Assembly (NCBI RefSeq): GCF_027579695.1
Contig: NC_083587.1
Coordinates: 43,949,732-44,013,731 of the forward strand
Origin: Neoarius graeffei
Taxonomy: Eukaryota > Chordata > Actinopteri > Siluriformes > Ariidae
DNA length: 64,000 nt
Direction of reading: 5' to 3'
This document shows, piece by piece, positions 43,670 to 55,508 of this stretch; the stretch's first letter is position 1, and the number at the start of each line of letters is the position of its first letter. Made by a program: the position numbers and the translations under genes. The notes beneath the pieces are model-generated. The model did not search any database. It was not told where the DNA came from and saw only the letters and a list, made by a program, of their open reading frames with translations.

Positions 43670-44735
43670 TGCTTTGAGGGTTTTCCTTCCATGATCCTAT
43701 CCTTCCAGTCTTCACCTGTTTTTCAATGTAGTATAGATGTCTTCCTGTTTCACTGCCGTCCCAATACTCCTGCCAGACTGACTTTGCGTTGGACTTGATG
43801 TAAATCTTAGCCTCTGCCTTACTAATTAGGATTTGCAATTCTATTTCTATTTTATTTAGTGATTGCTTAGCCAGCTTGTCAACCTGTTCATTTCTCTCCA
43901 CGCCAACATGCGCAGGTACCCAAAGAAAACTAGTTATAAAGCCCTTGGAATCTCATCTCATCGCATCTCATTATCTCTAGCCGCTTTATCCTGTTCTACA
44001 GGGTCGCAGGCAAGCTGGAGCCTATCCCAGCTGACTACGGGCGAAAGGCGGGGTACACCCTGGACAAGTCGCCAGGTCATCACAGGGATGACACATAGAC
44101 ACAGACAACCATTCACACTCACATTCACACCTACAGTCAATTTAGAGCCACCAATTAGCCTAACCTGCATGTCTTTGGACTGTGGGGGAAACTGGAGCAC
44201 CCGGAGGAAACCCACGTGGACACGGGGAGAACATGCAAACTCCACACAGAAAGGCCCTCGCCGGCCACGGGGCTCGAACCCGGACCTTCTTGCTGTGAGG
44301 CGACAGCACTAACCACTACACCCTCGTGCCGCCCGGGCCCTTGGAATCTATTTTACACAAAGTTAAAGTTTTCATTGATTGTTCTAAATGATTTATCTGA
44401 TTGAATACTTTCCAATGCTGGGTAACTGTCTGAGATTATGACTGTTTTGTTTATTGCATTTTCTTTAACCCATTCCAGGGCCAATAATATTGCCACCAAT
44501 TCTGTTGTATACACCGTCACATTGTTGGTCACTCTTCTTAATACTTACTCTTTTCTTTGGGATATACACTGCTGATCCAGCACATCCTTTTTTTTTTTGG
44601 GGGGGGGGGGGGGGGATCTTTAGAACCATCTGTAAATGTACATGTATATTTAGAAAAATCAAAATAATTTTGTACAATTTCCCTCACTGATATATCCTTT
44701 GATTTTTTTTCTTATTTCCTGATGAATATTTAAAT
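43670..44735 (-). mobile_element. LINE fragment with RNase H domain
   Basis: Minus-strand coding: VYTTELVAILLALEWVKE and TVIISDSYPALESIQSDKSF (RNase H active-site regions), then after the SINE VERNEQVDKLAKQSLNKIE, SVWQEYWDGSETGRHLYYIE. An RNase H domain after RT points to I/Nimb-type LINEs. Interrupted by a SINE and, at its 3' side, by element A. A C/G homopolymer run lies at 44590-44616. Confidence 0.75.
43954..44337 (-). mobile_element. SINE (family S1), full length, minus strand
   Basis: Flanked by CCCTTGGAATCT (43942-43953, 44338-44349). Head and (GAGAT)n tail present. Confidence 0.93.
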
Positions 44736-44738
44736 CTA

Positions 44739-46337
44739 CAGTGGTGCTTGAAAGTTTGTGAACCCTTTAGAATTTTCTATATTTCTGCATAAATACGACC
44801 TAAAACATCGTCAGATTTTCACACAAGTCCTAAAAGTAGATAAAGAGAACCCAGTTAAACAAATGAGGCAAAAACATTATACTTGGTCATTTATTTATTG
44901 AGGAAAATGATCCAATATTACATATCTATGAGTTGCAAAAATATGTGAACCTTTCCTTTCAGTATCTGGTGTGACCCCCTTGTGCAGCAATAACTGCAAC
45001 TAAACGTTTCCGGTAACTGTTGATCAGTCCTGCACACCAGCTTGGAGGAATTTTAGCCCATTCCTCCGTACAGAACAGCTTCAACTCTGGGATGTTGGTG
45101 GGTTTCCTCACATGAACTGCTCGCTTCAGGTCCTTCCACAACATTTCCATTGGATTAAGGTCAGGACTTTGACTTGGCCATTCCAAAACATTAACTTTAT
45201 TCTTCTTTAACCATTCTTTGGTAGAACGACTCGTGTGCTTAGGGTCATTGTCTTGCTGCATGACCCACCTCCTCTTGAGATTCAGTTCATGGACAGATGT
45301 CCTGATATTTCCCTTTAGAATTCGCTGGAATAATTCAGAATTAATTGTTCCATCAATGATGGCAAGCCGTCCTGGCCCAGATGCAGCAAAACAGGCCCAA
45401 ACCATGATACTACCACCAACATGTTTCACAGATGGAATAAGGTTCTTATGCTGGAATGCAGTGTTTTCCTTTCTCCAAACATAACACTTCTCATTTAAAC
45501 CAAAAAGTTCTATTTTGGTCTCATCCGTCCACAAAAGATTTTTCCAATAGCCTTCTGGCTTGTTCACGTGATCTTTGGCAAACTGCAGATGAGCAGCAAT
45601 GTTCTTTTTGGAGAGCAGTGGCTTTCTCCTTGCAACCCTGCCATGTACACCATTTGTTGTTCCGTGTTCTCCTGATGGTGGACTCATGAACATTAGCCAA
45701 TGTGAGAGAAGCCTTCAGTTGCTTAGAAGTTACCCTGGGGTCCTTTGTGACCTCGCCGACTATTACACGCCTTGCTCTTGGAGTGATCTTTGTTGGTCGA
45801 CCACTGCTGGGAAGGGTAACAATGGTCTTGAATCTCCTCCATTTGTACTCAGTCTGTCTGATTGTGGATCGATGGAGTCCAAACTCTTTAGAGATGGTTT
45901 TGTAACCTTTTCCAGCCCGATGAGCATCAACAACGCTTTTTCTGAGGTCCTCAGAAATCTCCTTTGTTCGTGCCATGATACACTTCCACAAACATGTTAT
46001 GAAGCTCAGACTTTGATAGATCCCTGTTTTTTAAATAAAGCAGGGTGCCCACTCACACCTAATTGTCATCCCATTGATTGAAAACACCTGACTCTAATTT
46101 CACCTTCAAATTAACTGCTAATCCTAGAGGTTCACATACTTTTGCCACTCACAGATATGGAATATTGGATCATTTTCCTCAATAAATAAATGACCAAGTA
46201 TAATATTTTGTCTCATTTGTTTAACTGGGTTCTCTTTATCTACTTTTAGGACTTGTGTGAAAATCTGATGTTTTAGGTCATATTTATGCAGAAATATAGA
46301 CAGTTCTAAAGGGTTCTCAAACTTTCAAGCACCACTG
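44739..46337 (-). mobile_element. Tc1-like element, CAGTGGTGCTTG family, copy 1
   Basis: 1599 bp with ends CAGTGGTGCTTGAAAGTTTG and the inverted match; TA at 44737-44738 and 46338-46339. Long TIRs. Carries a nearly intact transposase. Confidence 0.95.
44959..45976 (-). pseudogene. Tc1 transposase (DD34E), single frameshift
   Basis: About 340 residues. The first frame (start near 45976) reads MARTKEISEDLRKSVVDAHR, HTH, GRPTKITPRARR; the second covers NGVHGRVARRKPLL, LLWTDETKIELFG (Asp), VMQQDNDPKHT (Asp), SPDLNPMEMLW (Glu, 34 residues on) and ends AAQGGHTRY. The break is near 45660, where CAACAAATGG has one A more than the sister copy at 55631-56521. No other lesion is noticed. Confidence 0.92.
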
Positions 46338-46869
46338 TACAACTGGTAATGGGAATAACCATGGTGGGACTGGTGATAATGGGACTGTTGGGCAGTACTG
46401 TAGCTGATGTCGACCAATACTCTGCTTCAGTATCACTTATCCATCCAAAACTTAAGAAATTAGATTCATGATGTTCCCAACAATCTTTTGTTAATGTATC
46501 TGAATTCCAGAGGTGGACAGTAACGAAGTACATTTACTTGAGTACTGCACTAAAGGACACTTTTTGAGTATCTGTACTTTACTTGAGTATTTTTTTTGGA
46601 AACTTATGACTTTAACTTCACTACATTTGAAAGACAAATATTGTACTTTTTACTCCACTACATTTCTATCAAGGTCCTCGTTCCTCATTACTATGAAGCA
46701 GCTTTGAAAGTGGATGTTTTTTCCTTTTCTTTTCTAAAACGTGATTGTTTTTTTCGTAGGTGTCACTGAGACAGCCGATCAGTAATCACTAGGGTCACGT
46801 CACGTCCACAGACTGTATAAAAATTAAGTTCAGTGATTTCTCAGCAGCGTTATTTGAACACGATCAGTT

Positions 46870-47072
46870 GATGGCAGAATGGAAGGAGGCGGTTCTTCTG
46901 GGGAATGCACACACCCATGGCTTTACCTAGAACCCATGTTTCAGTTTTCTGAAAGGATTAAAGATTAGTTTTGTTTTAAATGTTTGCTTTGTTTGCCAAA
47001 ATTAAACCACATCACAGCCTACAAAAACTCGCCATCCAACCTACGGAAGCATATTGAGGCATGTAAACATTT
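46870..47072 (+). pseudogene. hAT transposase N-terminus with BED zinc finger, fragment
   Basis: 46975-47072 reads FKCLLCLPKLNHI and SPSNLRKHIEACKH: the CxxC plus HxxxxC/H pattern of a BED finger, the DNA-binding part of hAT transposases. The upstream MAEWKEAVLLGNAHTHGFT is followed by a stop. No catalytic domain follows. Confidence 0.7.
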
Positions 47073-47535
47073 TATTCCAAAAGAAAGCTTGCAACGAAGT
47101 TGTCGGTGCTTTTAGAGCTAGCGACAACGTTGTAATAGCTATGCAGTCTGGTTAGTCAAATGACTTTCTCTGGATTTGCCCACCAAGATGCCGTCACCTT
47201 GTCCACGGCTAATGTTTACACATAACTAGTTAACTTGGACACTGTTAGTTAGCATGTAAAAATGGAGTTACGCTAACATGAATAACGCTAACTCATCTGA
47301 AGTCCTTTCAGAAATGTGTTTTCGCATAATCTTGCCAAATAAACAGAATGTAGAAATCTTTCTTTTCTAGTAGCGTTAGCTACCCAATATGATTTTGAGT
47401 TTGAAAAGAGTTTGCTAGCATGTCAGGTGGAGTTTCACTGACTAGCTAGCTTAACATTAAACCACCATGATGGTACAGCATGCGTTCATTTTGCAAATTC
47501 ACATTTCTGTCTTTGGTAATGACATTAGGTAGTGT
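47073..47535. other. hAT interior, no coding seen
   Basis: Likely transposase intron or decayed sequence; nothing recognised. Confidence 0.5.
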
Positions 47536-48250
47536 AAGCATTATGGCAATAATACAACAGTGCAATGGTGTCAGAACAATAACTTGCTCCTCAACACCAA
47601 CAAAACAAAGGAGCTTGTCATTGACTTCAGAAAACGACCGGATAAAACAAATGCCAGCCTGGTGATCTCTGGAGAGGAGGTGGAACAGGTGGAGAGCTTC
47701 AAGTACCTCAGTGTTCACCTCTCAGAGGACCTGACATGCAGAGTGAACATCAGAGAGGTGGTGAAGAAGGCCCAGCAGAGACTCTTCTTCCTGTGATCCC
47801 TAAGGAGAACTGGGCTCTCACAGAAGCTCCTTACCAACTTCGACCAGTGCACCATACAAAGTGTTCTGAGCTATGGATGCATAGTGTGGTTCTCCAGCTG
47901 CACCTCAGAGGAGAGGAAAGATCTGCAGTGGATCATCAGGACTGCGTCAAAAATCATTGGTACCCATCTCCAATCCCTGAAACAGATTTACTCTGCCAGG
48001 CTGAGAAACAGAGCCACAAAGATTAGGACTGACTGCACTCACTCCGGACAATGTCTTTTTGACACCCTCCCCTCTGGCAGGCTTTGGGTCATAAAGTCAC
48101 AAACAGCAAGACACCAAAATAGCTTCTTCCCCAGGGCTGTAAAAGCTCTGCTGGAGGCCTGATCCGGACTTGGACTCTCACTCTGCGCCTTACTGTGTTT
48201 GGCTACATTGAATAATCACATACTGCAATTTATACTGCTGCTCATATGCC
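47536..48250 (+). mobile_element. LINE fragment, L2/Rex1-like reverse transcriptase 3' end
   Basis: Encodes LLLNTNKTKELVIDFRKRP, YLSVHLSEDLTCRVNI, KKAQQRLFFL, then in another frame TIQSVLSYGCIVWFSSCTSE and HQNSFFPRAVKALLEA, typical of the C-terminal RT region of L2/Rex1-type LINEs. A frameshift lies near 47795. LINE sequence seems to resume around 49001-49070. Confidence 0.8.
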
Positions 48251-48251
48251 A

Positions 48252-48551
48252 TTGACCGTGAGTTGGCCTAGTGGTTAGCGTGTCTGCTTCTTGATCGGGA
48301 GATCGGGAGTTCTACTCACGGTCGGGTCATACCAAAGACCATCATAAAAATGGTACCTACTGTACTACCGTCTGGCAAGGCACGCTGCAATACAGATGTG
48401 AGTGGGGAGTCAAACTCTCGTGGTTACCAGAGGACTAGCCCCCCACTGTAACCCTAGCTATGTAATAGGCGAGAAGCCGAGGACTACAGAAACGGAGATT
48501 GGCACCGCCCTATGCGCCACATGGCATGGGAAAGACTTTGATTGATTTGAT
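48252..48551 (+). mobile_element. tRNA-derived SINE (family S3)
   Basis: Box A-like TTGGCCTAGTGGTTAGCG, then GATCGGGAGTTCTACTC near the box B position, and a body unlike S1 or S2, ending in an A/T-rich TTTGATTGATTTGATT. Short direct repeat TATGCCA at both sides. Confidence 0.7.
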
Positions 48552-48585
48552 TATATGCCACTTTTTAAAAGGTTTTATATATATA

Positions 48586-48949
48586 TCCATCCATCCATCC
48601 ATTATCTGTAGCCGCTTATCCTGTTCTACAGGGCCACAGGCAAGCGGGACCCTATCCCAGCTGACTATGGGCGAGAGGCAGGGTACACCCTGGACAAGTC
48701 GCCAGGTTATCGCAGGGCTGACATGGAGACAAACAACCATTCACACTCACACCTATGGTCAATTTAGAGCCACCAGTTAACCTAACCTGCATGTCTTTGG
48801 GGGAAACCGGAGCACCTGGAGGAAACCCACACAGACACCGGGAGAACATGCAAACTCCACACAGAAAGGCCCTCACCGGCCACTGGGCTCGAACCCAGGA
48901 CCTTCTTGTTGTGAGGCAACAGTGCTAACCACTACACCACCGTGCCGCC

Positions 48950-48950
<1 letters not shown>
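48586..48950 (-). mobile_element. SINE (family S1, GGAT-tail variant)
   Basis: Same head and body as the other S1 copies, but the tail is (GGAT)n (seen as ATCC repeats at 48586-48602). Flanked by TATATAT on both sides. Confidence 0.9.

Positions 48951-48951
<1 letters not shown>

Positions 48952-48999
<48 letters not shown>
48952..48999. repeat. (TA)n microsatellite
   Basis: About 23 TA units at the insertion site of the preceding SINE. Confidence 0.95.
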
Positions 49000-49005
<6 letters not shown>

Positions 49006-49071
49006 GATATGCTGCTGTGATCTGAGCCCTCAAACAGTGTTTCGTTGTATAGTAATGTGCAGTGACAATAG

Positions 49072-49645
49072 TCAAGTCAAGTTTATTTGTATAGCACTTT
49101 TAACAATAAACATTGTCGCAAAGCAGCTTTACAGAATTTGAACAACTTAAAATATGAGCTAATTTTATCCCTAATCTATCCCCAATGAGCACACCTGTGG
49201 CGACGGTGGCAAGAAAAAACTCCCTCACACGACATGAGGAAGAAACCTCGAGAGGAACCAGATTCAAAAGGGGACCCATCCCCATCCGGGCAACAACAGA
49301 CAACATGACTATAACATTAACAGTCCTAACAAAAAGTCAGCTTCGTTGATGCCATAAACCCCCCACTGATGGAAACCTGAGCCCAAAACTGTTCACGACA
49401 ACCGCAGTCCTAAAGTCAGCAAGTCAACTGCAGTCCCCAGCCACAAAAGCACCACTGCAAGAGTCCAGAGCGTCCTCCAGGCGCGACCCCCGCTGTCCAC
49501 ATGGGGCTGCCCTCCACAGGAGCGATGCGATGAGACTCCAACCAGACACAGGGCACCAGGATGGATCAGGCAGGTCCGAGGAGCAGAAGAGGTCAGCATC
49601 TTGATCCCAGGACCGACATGTAACTCAGAGGGACGAGAAAACACA
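49072..49645. repeat. fish interspersed repeat
   Basis: Starts CAAGTCAAGTTTATTTGTATAGC and contains CATTGTCGCAAAGCAGCTTTACAG and AACCTCGAGAGGAACCAGAT, a sequence I recognise as widely repeated in teleosts. Class not determined. Confidence 0.6.
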
Positions 49646-49749
49646 GGTTGTTAGGTATGCCCAATGTCACCTGAATAAGTAGGAACAGTGTACATATTGC
49701 ACTGAGTACAAGCAGGGACTCCGGCAAAACTAAATATGACAGCATAACT

Positions 49750-50069
49750 CAGCCTTTCTCAACCGGGGTGCCGCGGCACCCTGGGGTGACGTCTGGCTTC
49801 GTTAGGGGTACTGTCAAAAAATTATATATTCTAACATTGAAATAAATAAAATGAATTAAAATTCCAAAAAACGATAGTTACACTAATGCAGATCATCGCC
49901 GCTTCATGCATCATCAAAATTTGTCTCACGGCCCCCTTTCCCATGTCACAACGTCACTGCCGGGGTCAGCGTATGGTCAGCATGACTGCGCATATTTTAT
50001 ATGGGGGTGCCTTGAGAATTTGCATACTTCTGAAGGGTGCCATGACTGAAAAAAGGTTGAGAAACGCTG
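49750..50069. mobile_element. hAT MITE
   Basis: 320 bp; ends CAGCCTTTCTCAACC and inverted GGTTGAGAAACGCTG; exact 8-bp duplication GCATAACT (49742-49749, 50070-50077). Confidence 0.93.
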
Positions 50070-50097
50070 GCATAACTAATAATAATAATAAGAAGAG

Positions 50098-50450
50098 AAG
50101 AAACCTTTGTTCGTCACATGCACACTTCAAGCACAGTGAAATTCATCCTCTGCATTTAACCCATCTGAAGCAGTGAACACACGCACACACACCCAGAGCA
50201 GTGGGCAGCCACACCAGAGCACCCAGGGAGCAGTCAGGGGTTAGGTACCTTGCTCAAGGGCACCTCAGCCCAAAGCCGCCCCACGTCAACCTAACTGCAT
50301 GTCTTTGGATTGTGTGGGAAACCGGAGCACCCCCACGCAGACATGGGGAGAACGTGCAAACTCCACACAGAAAGGCCCTCACCGGCCACTGGGTTCAAAC
50401 CCGGAACCTTCTTGCTGTGAGGCAACCGTGCTAACCACTACACCACCGTA
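50098..50450 (-). mobile_element. chimeric tRNA-derived SINE (family S4), minus strand
   Basis: Shares the tRNA head and the first body part with S1 (TCTTTGGATTGTG.GGGAAACCGGAG) but then has a different 3' part (GGTACCTTGCTCAAGGGCAC, AGTGAAATTCATCCTCTGCA) and ends in AATAA repeats. Confidence 0.85.
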
Positions 50451-50558
50451 AAGAATCTGACAGAAAAATGTACTTTTAATACTTAAGTATTTTTAAAAGC
50501 AAGTACTTTAACTTAAGTAGAAATTTAACTTGTATCAGAGTAACATTTGACCAGTGGT

Positions 50559-51730
50559 GGGCGGCACGGTCGCCTCACAGCAAGAAGGTTCCAGGTTCGA
50601 ACCCAGTGGCCGGCGAGGGCCTTTCTGTATGGAGTTTGCATGTTCTCTCCATGTCTGCGTGGGTTTCCTCCGGGTGCTCCGGTTTCCCCCCAAAGACATG
50701 CAGTTAGGTTGACGTGGGGCGGCCTTGGGCTGAAGTGCCCTTGAGGAAGGTACCTAACCCCTGACTGCTCCCCGGGCGCTGTAGTATGGCTGCCCACCAG
50801 GGGCGTCACTAGGAATTAAGCTTTACTGGGGCACTGCCCCCCCGACACACACACAAAATGCCCCCCCCCCCACACACACACAATGCACCTTAACGTTCCT
50901 GTCCCTAACCTATGCAAAGTGGATAATTCTCATGCTCTCGTGGATGAAGTTATGCGAGGAATAGGTCAACGAGATGGAAAACACATCCCAGTCCCCAAAA
51001 AATTTATTGTTGGCATTTGGGCTTTTAATGCATGCTGATGCTAAACGTGTCACCTCAACTCTCACGATTCACGAACTTAGCTGGTTAGTTATGACTGACT
51101 AGCACATAGCCTACAACCTTAATCTTACCTCTCTCACCATCCTCCTCATCTGTCACTGTTTCCCTGCCCCTGTCTCTGCTTCGTGAGAAGAATTGTCTGA
51201 TATCCATCTGGAAAAGTAATTTAATATCGTTTAATTCAATGTAGTTTAATGGGTTTGTTAGAATATGGTTTGCTTAGTTTTGTTGCAAAAACTTCGCGCT
51301 ACCTTAACTCATCCAGAGCCCGTTCTCTGACTCATCCAAAGAGTAGACTCATCTCTCCAGTAGGCTAAATGGACTCGTGGCATGCCGCACGCACGCTATG
51401 TTTACAGTGAGAATCTCCCAGACCAATCAGAAAGTTAGTTAGAAAGAAGAGGCGATAGAAGTTTGAAACACACTCTGTCCTACAACTTACAGTAGATAAA
51501 TGATCTGCCAAAGAAACTAGTGTGTTACGAAAATCTTTCAACATTTTCTTACTGGGGCACAGCTGATTTTTACTGGGGCACGTGCCCCAGTAAAAAAGGC
51601 CTAGAGATGCCCCTGCTGCCCACTGCTCTGGGTGTGTGTGCGCGTGTGTTCACTGCTTCAGATGGGTTAAATGCAGAGGATGAATTTCACTGTGCTTGAA
51701 GTGTGCATGTGACGAATAAAGGTTTCTTCT
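50559..51730 (+). mobile_element. chimeric SINE (family S4), plus strand, split by hAT MITE
   Basis: Same structure as 50098-50450 in opposite orientation; head at 50559-50620, 3' part resuming at 51616 and ending GTGACGAATAAAGGTTTCTTC. Confidence 0.87.
50798..51615. mobile_element. non-autonomous hAT element
   Basis: 818 bp; ends CAGGGGCGTCACTAGG and inverted CCTAGAGATGCCCCTG; exact 8-bp duplication CTGCCCAC (50790-50797, 51616-51623). TTTACTGGGGCAC subterminal repeats. No transposase. Confidence 0.93.
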
Positions 51731-51795
51731 TCAGTGGGATCTGTACTTTGACTTAAGTAATGAAGTTGGGTACTTTGTCCATCTCTGCTGAATTC

Positions 51796-52140
51796 ACTTT
51801 ATTGTCAGTGTGTATCAGAGCATTTTTTAATGATTTTCCACTAGGAGACCAACTGGTCTGGGCAATACAATCACAGGCCCCAGAGTCCATGCAGCTGCAC
51901 CGCTGCGGCATATTCTGTGATGCAAAATGGTACACCAATCACCATACAGACAAACACACTACAGTGACTACACAGCTATCAAGAGCAATTACCAAGCACA
52001 AATGTTATGTCAAAGACACTCAAAGTTACACAGTAATGACATCGGATTCTGACATCAGCCATCTCAGTAACCAAATTTTAGTTTTGTTTTTCTTAACCAG
52101 CATGATCTTGTGTGTATATGAATTGAATGAATGAATGTAT
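51796..52140. other. intergenic, no gene seen
   Basis: Nothing recognised. Confidence 0.5.
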
Positions 52141-53660
52141 TTTTATTTCGAACATGTATAAAAATGTATGTAACTATTTGTACATACAAAAGAAAGAAAA
52201 CAAGAAATTAAAAAAAATAAAATAACATAAAGAGCTAAGACATTACAAAACACCGCACATTGTTCGAAAAAGGAGTGGGAAGAAGTACAATACTTTAATT
52301 TCCCACCCCTTTTTAACTACCCCGAAATCCAAACTACATTAATACACCTATAAAAATAGATACCATATATACACTTCATGAATATCTATATAAATATATA
52401 ATTACAAAAATAAATATATACACTTAATAAATATCTATATAAATATTTAATTACAAAAATAAATATATACTACATACCATATATACACTTCATAAATATC
52501 TATATAAATATATAATTACAAAAATAAATATCTACTACATACCTATCCCTGTAAATATAAATATATAAACTATCCCCATAAATAAATATATACCATATAT
52601 ACCATATACTAAGTTAGTTCTAATATAACAATCAACCCTAATATCTTATAACATAGATCTTCGTTTTCCTTGTTAAATGTATACTTACATGGTACTTGGT
52701 TAATTAATTGTAACTGATTGAACCAAATGAAATAAATAATATAATAACTGTATATATATGGTATGTAGTATATATTTATTTTTGTAATTATATATTTATA
52801 TAGATATTCATGAACTGTATATATGGTATATATTTTTTATAGGTGTATTAATGTAGTTTGGATTTCGGGGTAGTTAAAAAGGGGTGGGAAATTAAAAAAG
52901 TATTGTACTTCTTCCCACTCCTTTCATTTATTTATACCATGCATACTCATCTCATCTCATTATCTCTAGCCGCTTTATCCTTCTACAGGGTCGCAGGCAA
53001 GCTGGAGCCTATCCCAGCTGACTACGGGCGAAAGGCGGGGTACACCCTGGACAAGTCGCCAGGTCATCACAGGGCTGACACATAGACAACCATTCACACT
53101 CACATTCACACCTACGGTCAATTTAGAGTCACCAGTTAACCTAACCTGCATGTCTTTGGACTATGGGGGAAACCGGAGCACCCGGAGGAAACCCACGTGG
53201 ACACGGGGAGAACATGCAAACTCCGCACAGAAAGGCCCTCGCCGGCCCCGGGGCTCGAACCCAGGACCTTCTTGCTGTGAGGCGACAGCGCTAACCACTA
53301 CACCACCGTGCCGCCCACCATGCATACTTACATGGTATAAATAAATATAAATATATAAACTATCCCCATAAATATATACCATATATACCATATACTAAGT
53401 TAGTTCTAATATAACAATCAACCCTAATATCTTATAACATAGATCTTCGTTTTGGTCTCCTAGTCAGTGCCAAACCAGCTTCACTGGGAGACCAAATTTT
53501 AAACCAAGTTATGTCTTATCATTTGGTTCAATCAGTTACAATTAATTAACCAAGTACCATGTAAGTATACATTTAACAAGGAAAACGAAGATCTATGTTA
53601 TAAGATATTAGGGTTGATTGTTATATTAGAACTAACTTAGTATATGGTATATATTTATTT
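52140..53660. repeat. AT-rich tract of nested inverted and tandem repeats
   Basis: 52271-52430 (GGAGTGGGAAGAAGTACAAT through the TATAAATA tract) reappears inverted at about 52746-52930. 52599-52730 reappears inverted at about 53513-53650, and its first half also recurs directly at 53384-53455. 52363-52540 is a tandem of about 60-70-bp TATA-rich units. A SINE interrupts it at 52948-53316. Confidence 0.85.
52948..53316 (-). mobile_element. SINE (family S1), full length
   Basis: Flanked by ACCATGCATACT (52936-52947, 53317-53328). Confidence 0.93.
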
Positions 53661-53666
53661 ATGGGG

Positions 53667-54036
53667 GCGGCACGGTGGTGTAGTGGTTAGCGCTGTCGCC
53701 TCACAGCAAGAAGGTCCTGGGTTCGAGCCCCATGGCCGGCGAGGGCCTTTCTGTGTGGAGTTTGCATGTTGTCCGCGTGGGTTTCCTCCGGGTGCTCCGG
53801 TTTCCCCCACAGTCCAAAGACATGCAGGTTAGGTTAACTGGTGACTCTAAATTGACCGTAGGTGTGAATGTGAGTGTGAATGGTTGTCTGTGTCTATGTG
53901 TCAGCCCTGTGATGACCTGGGGACTTGTCCAGGGTGTACCCCGCCTTTCGCCCATAGTCAGCTGGGATAGGCTCCAGCTTGCCTGCGACCCTGTAGAACA
54001 GGATAAAGCGGCTAGAGATGATGAGATGAGATGAGA
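53667..54036 (+). mobile_element. SINE (family S1), full length
   Basis: Flanked by TTTATTTATGGGG (53654-53666, 54037-54049). Tail GAGATGAGATGAGA. Confidence 0.93.
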
Positions 54037-54049
54037 TTTATTTATGGGG

Positions 54050-54780
54050 ATAGTTTATAGACCATTTGGCCTCCCAGTAACTATGTTAAAAAAATGCATT
54101 AGCACATGTTTGGGTGGGGTTACAGAGAGTACAGCCACTGGAGGGCATCTGAGACTCTTAGGCTTCACTTTTCAACTTCTCTCTCTCTCTCTCTCTCTCT
54201 CACTGTCCAACTGGTTTTTCTGTAGTTTTCGTGTTCGGTGTGTATGAAATCTAAATCAGATCACCTGCACATATTCTACTTTACTGAAACGTATTCCTTC
54301 ATTCCCAGGAAGTCCTGAACTCCAGAGCTGTGATGGTACTCTAACAGAAAGAAAGAAAGAAAGAAAGAAAGAAGATCTTAATAAACTTTGTTTTGGAAGC
54401 TGCAGTATGTGACGAAGAACAGGAATTGTACGTAAGTGTATGTGTACATGAGCTACAGAATAAAAGCAAACTAACCTAGACCGACTGTGATTGATAGTAA
54501 GCTAAGCTAAGCTAAGTTCTAGCCTTCAGTCTGTATTTGGCTCATGAAAACACACAAAACTACAACTACTGTGAAATGGTCGACATGAGACTTCCGTGTG
54601 GGACAAAGAAAACGTCCGATTTGTCGAACTTGGACAAAAATAATCAACACAAACTCGACTAAGCTCATTCTAAACGTGTAGATTTGTGTATTTTGAATTG
54701 ACAACATCAATTTAGGTTGATCAGATGTATATACAGCATATACAAACACAGCCGACTTCCAGGCGGGGACTAAAGACTAA
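54050..54780. other. intergenic with microsatellites
   Basis: A (CT)n run lies at about 54177-54201 and (GAAA)n at about 54350-54373. No gene is seen. Confidence 0.6.
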
Positions 54781-55058
54781 CTTCCCGACATTCCAGCATT
54801 CGGTCTGAATCAGCAGCCTGATAAATATGTTTCAGAGCAAATTTCAATCTAATTTCCAAAATTACAAAGCTCCAGTGGTGCTTGAAAGTTTGTGAACCCT
54901 TTAGAATTTTCTATATTTCTGCATAAATATGACCGAAAACATTATCAGATTTTCACACAAGTCCTAAAAGTAGATAAAGAGAACCCAGTTAAACAAATGA
55001 GACACAAATATTATACTTGGTCATTTATTTATTGAGGAAAATGATCCAATATTACATA

Positions 55059-55388
55059 TCTCATCTCATTATCTCTAGCCGCTTTATCCTGTTCTACAGG
55101 GTCGCAGGCAAGCTGGAGCCTATCCCAGCTGACTACAGGCGAAAGGCGGGGTACACCCTGGACAAGTCACCAGGTCATCACAGGGCTGACACGTAGACAC
55201 GGACAACCATTCACACTCACGGTCAATTTAGAGTCACTAGTTAACCTAACCTGCATGTCTTTGGGGGAAACCGGAGGAAACTCACGCGGACAACATGCAA
55301 ACTCCGCACAGAAAGGCCCTCGCCGGCCACGAACCCGGACCTTCTTGCTGTGAAGCGACAGCGCTAACCACTACACCACCGTGCCACC
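55059..55388 (-). mobile_element. SINE (family S1) with internal deletions
   Basis: Head to tail present but shortened in several places (for example after CACGCGGACA). Lies in the left TIR of the Tc1 copy. Confidence 0.87.
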
Positions 55389-55508
55389 TTAGCAGTTAAT
55401 TCGAAGGTGAAATTAGAGTTTTTAATCAATGGGATGACAATCAGGTGTGATTTATTTAAAGAACAGGGATCTATCAAAGTCTGATCTTCACAACACACGT
55501 TTGTGGAA

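Larger units (their letters stand above)
46508..51787 (+). mobile_element. hAT element filled with nested repeats
   Basis: Starts CAGAGGTGGACAGTAACG, ends ACTTTGTCCATCTCTG, with an exact 8-bp duplication CTGAATTC (46500-46507, 51788-51795). Terminal regions are rich in TACTTGAGTA-type repeats, as in Tol2-like hAT elements. A BED zinc-finger exon fragment remains; the rest of the transposase is gone. LINE, SINE and MITE insertions account for most of the 5.3 kb. Confidence 0.9.
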
